From: Bradyrhizobium macuxiense
Lineage (GTDB): Bacteria; Pseudomonadota; Alphaproteobacteria; Rhizobiales; Xanthobacteraceae
DNA length: 55,826 nucleotides
Direction: 5' to 3'
NCBI RefSeq assembly: GCF_007993935.1
Contig: NZ_VITY01000015.1
Location: forward strand, 1 to 55,826
Position 1 is the first letter of the stretch. Each line of letters starts with the position of its first letter. Below the pieces are notes generated by a model that was not told the DNA's origin, did not search any database, and saw nothing but the letters and a program-made list of their open reading frames with translations. This document shows, piece after piece, positions 53,115 through 55,826 of this stretch. Position numbers and translations under genes: made by a program.

Positions 53115-53522
53115 ATCAATGGCGGCAGGTGTTCAATATCGGAAGGACGTAGCGCAAAGCATTCTGGCAACCGCATTATGCCAGAGGCTGGCCGGCTACC
53201 TGTCGTCCGTTCGGCTCGCACGTCTTCGCGCTTTGCCGGCGCGTTCTATACGCGCGGCTGTGCCTTGCACAGCGTCGAATCAGAAGTTGCGGTTCTTGGA
53301 GAAATACTTCCGTACCTCGCAAGATGTACCCCGATGGGGCGAATAGCTCCGAGTTCCATGACAGTCTAACGTTGGTCATTTCGATTGATCAGTAATGCAG
53401 TTTATTGCACGTACTCGCCGTCCGCGAAGCGGAATCACGGCGTAGGCGGTGACATTGGAATTCTGGAAGGAGACGGCAGCGTTTAGTTCGGAAAATTTCA
53501 CAGCGTTTTCTGGAGGTGTGCG
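53115..53522. other. Gap between HlyD and the second adhesin, with a nested hairpin
   Basis: No convincing gene; a 75-codon frame from 53119 has poor composition. A nested hairpin lies at 53416-53442: outer arms CGCCGT and ACGGCG, inner arms CCGC and GCGG. The adhesin is preceded by TCTGGAGG, a good ribosome site, so it may have its own promoter here. Confidence 0.45.
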
Positions 53523-55826
53523 ATGTCGAAATTGCAGACCAACTCCACGGAATATCTCGCTGATACGAACGCCGATATCAACGCATCAGGGTTTGATCCC
53601 AACAGCCTTGTGGAATTGACTGTCCAACTGGACAACAATGGCGTGTTGGGCTCGCCGTTTACCTGGTTTGTCAGTGACAGCGACCTAGGGGCGCTCCAGA
53701 CAAGCTTCTTTGTCAATCCCGCCTATGCAGGCAGCACACTCCAGATCACCGCCACCGAGGTGAACATTGCCGCGAACGGCGCTGTCACGCCTGTTGCAGG
53801 TGTCGCGCCCGCGACCACTCAGGTCACGGTCGCCGCGTCGTCGTCCACGACCGTGACACCGACGGTCACGACCGACCTGCCAGACTATTCGCCCGGCAGC
53901 ACCGCAACCTTTACCGCGAGCGGTTTCAGCGCCGGGGATACCATTCAATTCGCGACGTACATCATCAATCCGATGACTGACGCCGTGTTGTCGGTCGGAC
54001 CGACGTTGACGGGCGTCGCCGGCGCGAATGGTGTGGCGACCACCCAGTTTTCGGTCACCTCCGCCTATGCGGGCACAACTGTTGAACTCACCGCGATGGA
54101 TCCCACCGCGGGCCTGAGCGCGGCGACGACGTTCACCGACAGTAGCGGTGCCTCCCTCAGCCAATGGGCAAACCAGTCGCCCGGCAGTTGGATCAACGGC
54201 GACTTGAACGGTAACAAGGCAACTTATTTCGAGGGTGACGACGTTCCCTTCCAGCTCACCTTCACTGGGCTCAACGTCGGCCAAGTCTACTCGATCGATC
54301 TCCAGTGGGACACATCCAAGAGCGGTGATCACGCCTATGATTATTTGACAACCTACAATTTTAACGTCCCGGGCGACCAGCCCAATCCGCTGACCGGCGT
54401 CAGTTTGAATGGGAGCCTGGTCTCGACCCTTGGTATTCCGTTAGATCCGCACGTAACGCAATTCGTCAGCCAGACTTCCGGCCAGGTTTTTACGTTCTTT
54501 GGCGCCCAGGCCGGGTCCGTTCTTGCCGGCAACGGGGGTGGCACGACGCTTGGAGTCTATGATCTCACCGGCAGCGGCAGCTGGAATTCCATTACAGGTT
54601 ACAGCGGTGACACCTCCGAAGACGTAGTCATTACGTTTACCGCCGAAGACACTTCGGGCGACGCGGTGCTGTCCTTTGGCGCCCACGTTGCGCAGGGATT
54701 GGAAGCCGGGAATCTCAGTTGGGGCGCCTTGAACGAGTTCGGGGCAGCGAACATCAGCGGCGCGCCGTACCATATGGCGATCCAGGCCGGAGACCCGAGT
54801 AACTCCGTCATCGCGGGCAATAAGTCACAGGACAGATCGCTCCAGAGCTCTGTCGTCGTCGTTCCGAGCATCAACATCGAGAAGCTGGTTTCCGCGGACG
54901 GCGGCACGAATTGGTATGTGCTCGACGACAACGATCACGTGACCTCCTCGAACATCCAGGAGGATGACGTTGCGTTTCTCGAAGGGCTTAATCTTGGTTT
55001 CAACAGCAGCAACCTGCATACCGGCGTTCTGAATACCATCGTCGGCCAGACGCTGACCTACGAGGTGGTGGTCACCAATACGTCCACCTCCGGGAGCGGA
55101 ATCACCGACACGGGCATCACGGTCACGGACAACACCGGGCTCGTGTTCACCGTTGGGACCACGTTGACGGCAGGTCAAAGCGAAATCTCGACCAACAATC
55201 CAACGAGTGTTGCCGCGAGCGGACTGAACCCGGATACGGTGACGGTGAACGCTTCGGCTGTCACGCCTGTCGGGACTCTTGGTCTCTCCGATAGCGATAC
55301 CGCGGAGTACAATGCGGTAGCGGTAGGCATCAACATCGAGAAATTGATCTCGCCGGACGGCGGCACGCATTGGTATTTGCTCGGCGACGACGCCGGCGAC
55401 AGCGCAGGAAGCGCCGACTTTGCTGCGATCAGCAATTTCAGCGGCTTCACCGGCACCTTGGTCACCGGCAGCCCGAGCAATATTTTGGCGGGCGCGAAGC
55501 TCGAATACGAGGTGGTGGTCACCAATACGTCCAGTAGCGGAAGCGGAGTGACCGAGACTGGCGTTACCGTCACAGACAATCCGAGCAGCCTGATCTTCAC
55601 CGTCGGTGGCACGCTGACAGCTGGCCAGATAGAGATTTCAAGCCCGCTTGTTACTGCGACGGCGGTCACCGGAACCCATTCCGATACGGCCACCGTTCAT
55701 GCTACGGCGACGCTCGGGTCCACCACCCAAGGGGTCAGCGACACCGACAGTCAGAGCTACAGTGCAGTCTCGGTCGGCATCAACATCGAGAAGCTGGTGT
55801 CGCCGGACGGCGGCAAGGACTGGTAC
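53523..55826 (+). CDS. Giant repeat adhesin, N-terminal part (3' end outside window)
   Basis: I translated the frame from ATG 53523 to the window end: 768 codons with no stop. There is no Sec signal peptide, as expected of a T1SS substrate whose signal is C-terminal. The N-terminal 200 residues contain two Ig-like, Thr/Ser/Val-rich modules (SPGSTATFTASGFSAGD in the second). A less repetitive region follows to about residue 449. Repeats of about 150 residues then start with INIEKLVSPDGG and contain TYEVVVTNTS, resembling DUF11-type surface repeats. It lies directly after the T1SS genes. It is a likely biofilm or root-surface adhesin. Confidence 0.85.
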   Translation, partial: MSKLQTNSTEYLADTNADINASGFDPNSLVELTVQLDNNGVLGSPFTWFVSDSDLGALQTSFFVNPAYAGSTLQITATEVNIAANGAVTPVAGVAPATTQVTVAASSSTTVTPTVTTDLPDYSPGSTATFTASGFSAGDTIQFATYIINPMTDAVLSVGPTLTGVAGANGVATTQFSVTSAYAGTTVELTAMDPTAGLSAATTFTDSSGASLSQWANQSPGSWINGDLNGNKATYFEGDDVPFQLTFTGLNVGQVYSIDLQWDTSKSGDHAYDYLTTYNFNVPGDQPNPLTGVSLNGSLVSTLGIPLDPHVTQFVSQTSGQVFTFFGAQAGSVLAGNGGGTTLGVYDLTGSGSWNSITGYSGDTSEDVVITFTAEDTSGDAVLSFGAHVAQGLEAGNLSWGALNEFGAANISGAPYHMAIQAGDPSNSVIAGNKSQDRSLQSSVVVVPSINIEKLVSADGGTNWYVLDDNDHVTSSNIQEDDVAFLEGLNLGFNSSNLHTGVLNTIVGQTLTYEVVVTNTSTSGSGITDTGITVTDNTGLVFTVGTTLTAGQSEISTNNPTSVAASGLNPDTVTVNASAVTPVGTLGLSDSDTAEYNAVAVGINIEKLISPDGGTHWYLLGDDAGDSAGSADFAAISNFSGFTGTLVTGSPSNILAGAKLEYEVVVTNTSSSGSGVTETGVTVTDNPSSLIFTVGGTLTAGQIEISSPLVTATAVTGTHSDTATVHATATLGSTTQGVSDTDSQSYSAVSVGINIEKLVSPDGGKDWY
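54870..55826 (+). repeat. 150-residue INIEKL repeats in the second adhesin
   Basis: Units begin at 54870, 55329 and 55779 with INIEKL followed by an S-x-DGG-x-x-WY motif. They are 459 and 450 nt long, so the copies differ slightly in length. The third copy is cut by the window end. Each includes a VVVTNTS-x-x-SG and a TAGQxEIS segment. The array probably continues far beyond the window. Confidence 0.85.

Noticed and set aside
53119..53346. 75-codon frame directly after the HlyD gene
   Set aside because: No ribosome site, no domain and Arg/Ala-rich chance-like composition.

Overview
The window reads as a GC-rich alphaproteobacterial chromosome, most likely Bradyrhizobium or a close relative. 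That inference rests on the giant repeat adhesins, the lysine-rich micro-protein, the Cys-Pro-Asp-Asp type small secreted proteins and a Mesorhizobium/Bradyrhizobium-type conjugation module. No rRNA, tRNA or CRISPR array was found. All assignments come from reading motifs; no searches were run.

Layout. (1) 1-1947: C-terminal end of a giant type-I-secreted adhesin built from 109-residue repeats. (2) 2223-15093: a tandem-fused double TetR regulator and an acyl-CoA ligase on the minus strand, divergent from a plus-strand run: OprB-like porin, GPH/MFS transporter, class-C-type serine hydrolase (esterase), 2,4-dienoyl-CoA-reductase-like SDR, AGE-family sugar epimerase and GH38 alpha-mannosidase. 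This looks like an uncharacterised uptake and catabolic locus for an acylated and/or mannosylated compound. (3) 15230-17427: a LuxR/LuxI quorum-sensing pair with a textbook lux box before luxI, followed by a catalytically degenerate isochorismatase-like protein. (4) About 17500-39443: the conjugation and excision-control core of an integrative conjugative element (ICE). It holds an ArdC anti-restriction protein, a nuclease, a fused FseA-like excision activator, an RdfS excisionase, TraF, DUF736, a DUF3363 relaxase, a RES toxin-antitoxin pair, TraG/VirD4, a CopG-type protein, TrbBCDEJLFGI and DUF2274. (5) 39664-45060: an amino-sugar salvage cluster (NagB-II-type SIS protein, MurQ, GlcNAc kinase, NagA) with an aspartokinase coupled to nagA. 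(6) 45262-48943: small secreted proteins, a broken gene, a tyrosine integrase and a phosphodiesterase. (7) 49535-55826: a type I secretion ABC transporter and HlyD adaptor, then the start of a second giant adhesin that runs off the window.

How the parts may fit. Quorum sensing in ICEMlSymR7A of Mesorhizobium drives FseA, then RdfS, then excision. Here a luxR-luxI pair lies directly beside an ICE core carrying a single-ORF FseA homologue and RdfS, so density-dependent transfer is the most interesting system-level hypothesis. No lux box was seen inside the ICE core, so the link is positional only. The T1SS beside the second adhesin may export both adhesins. The operon-like catabolic run (2) has no obvious textbook equivalent and is the best candidate for a new pathway.
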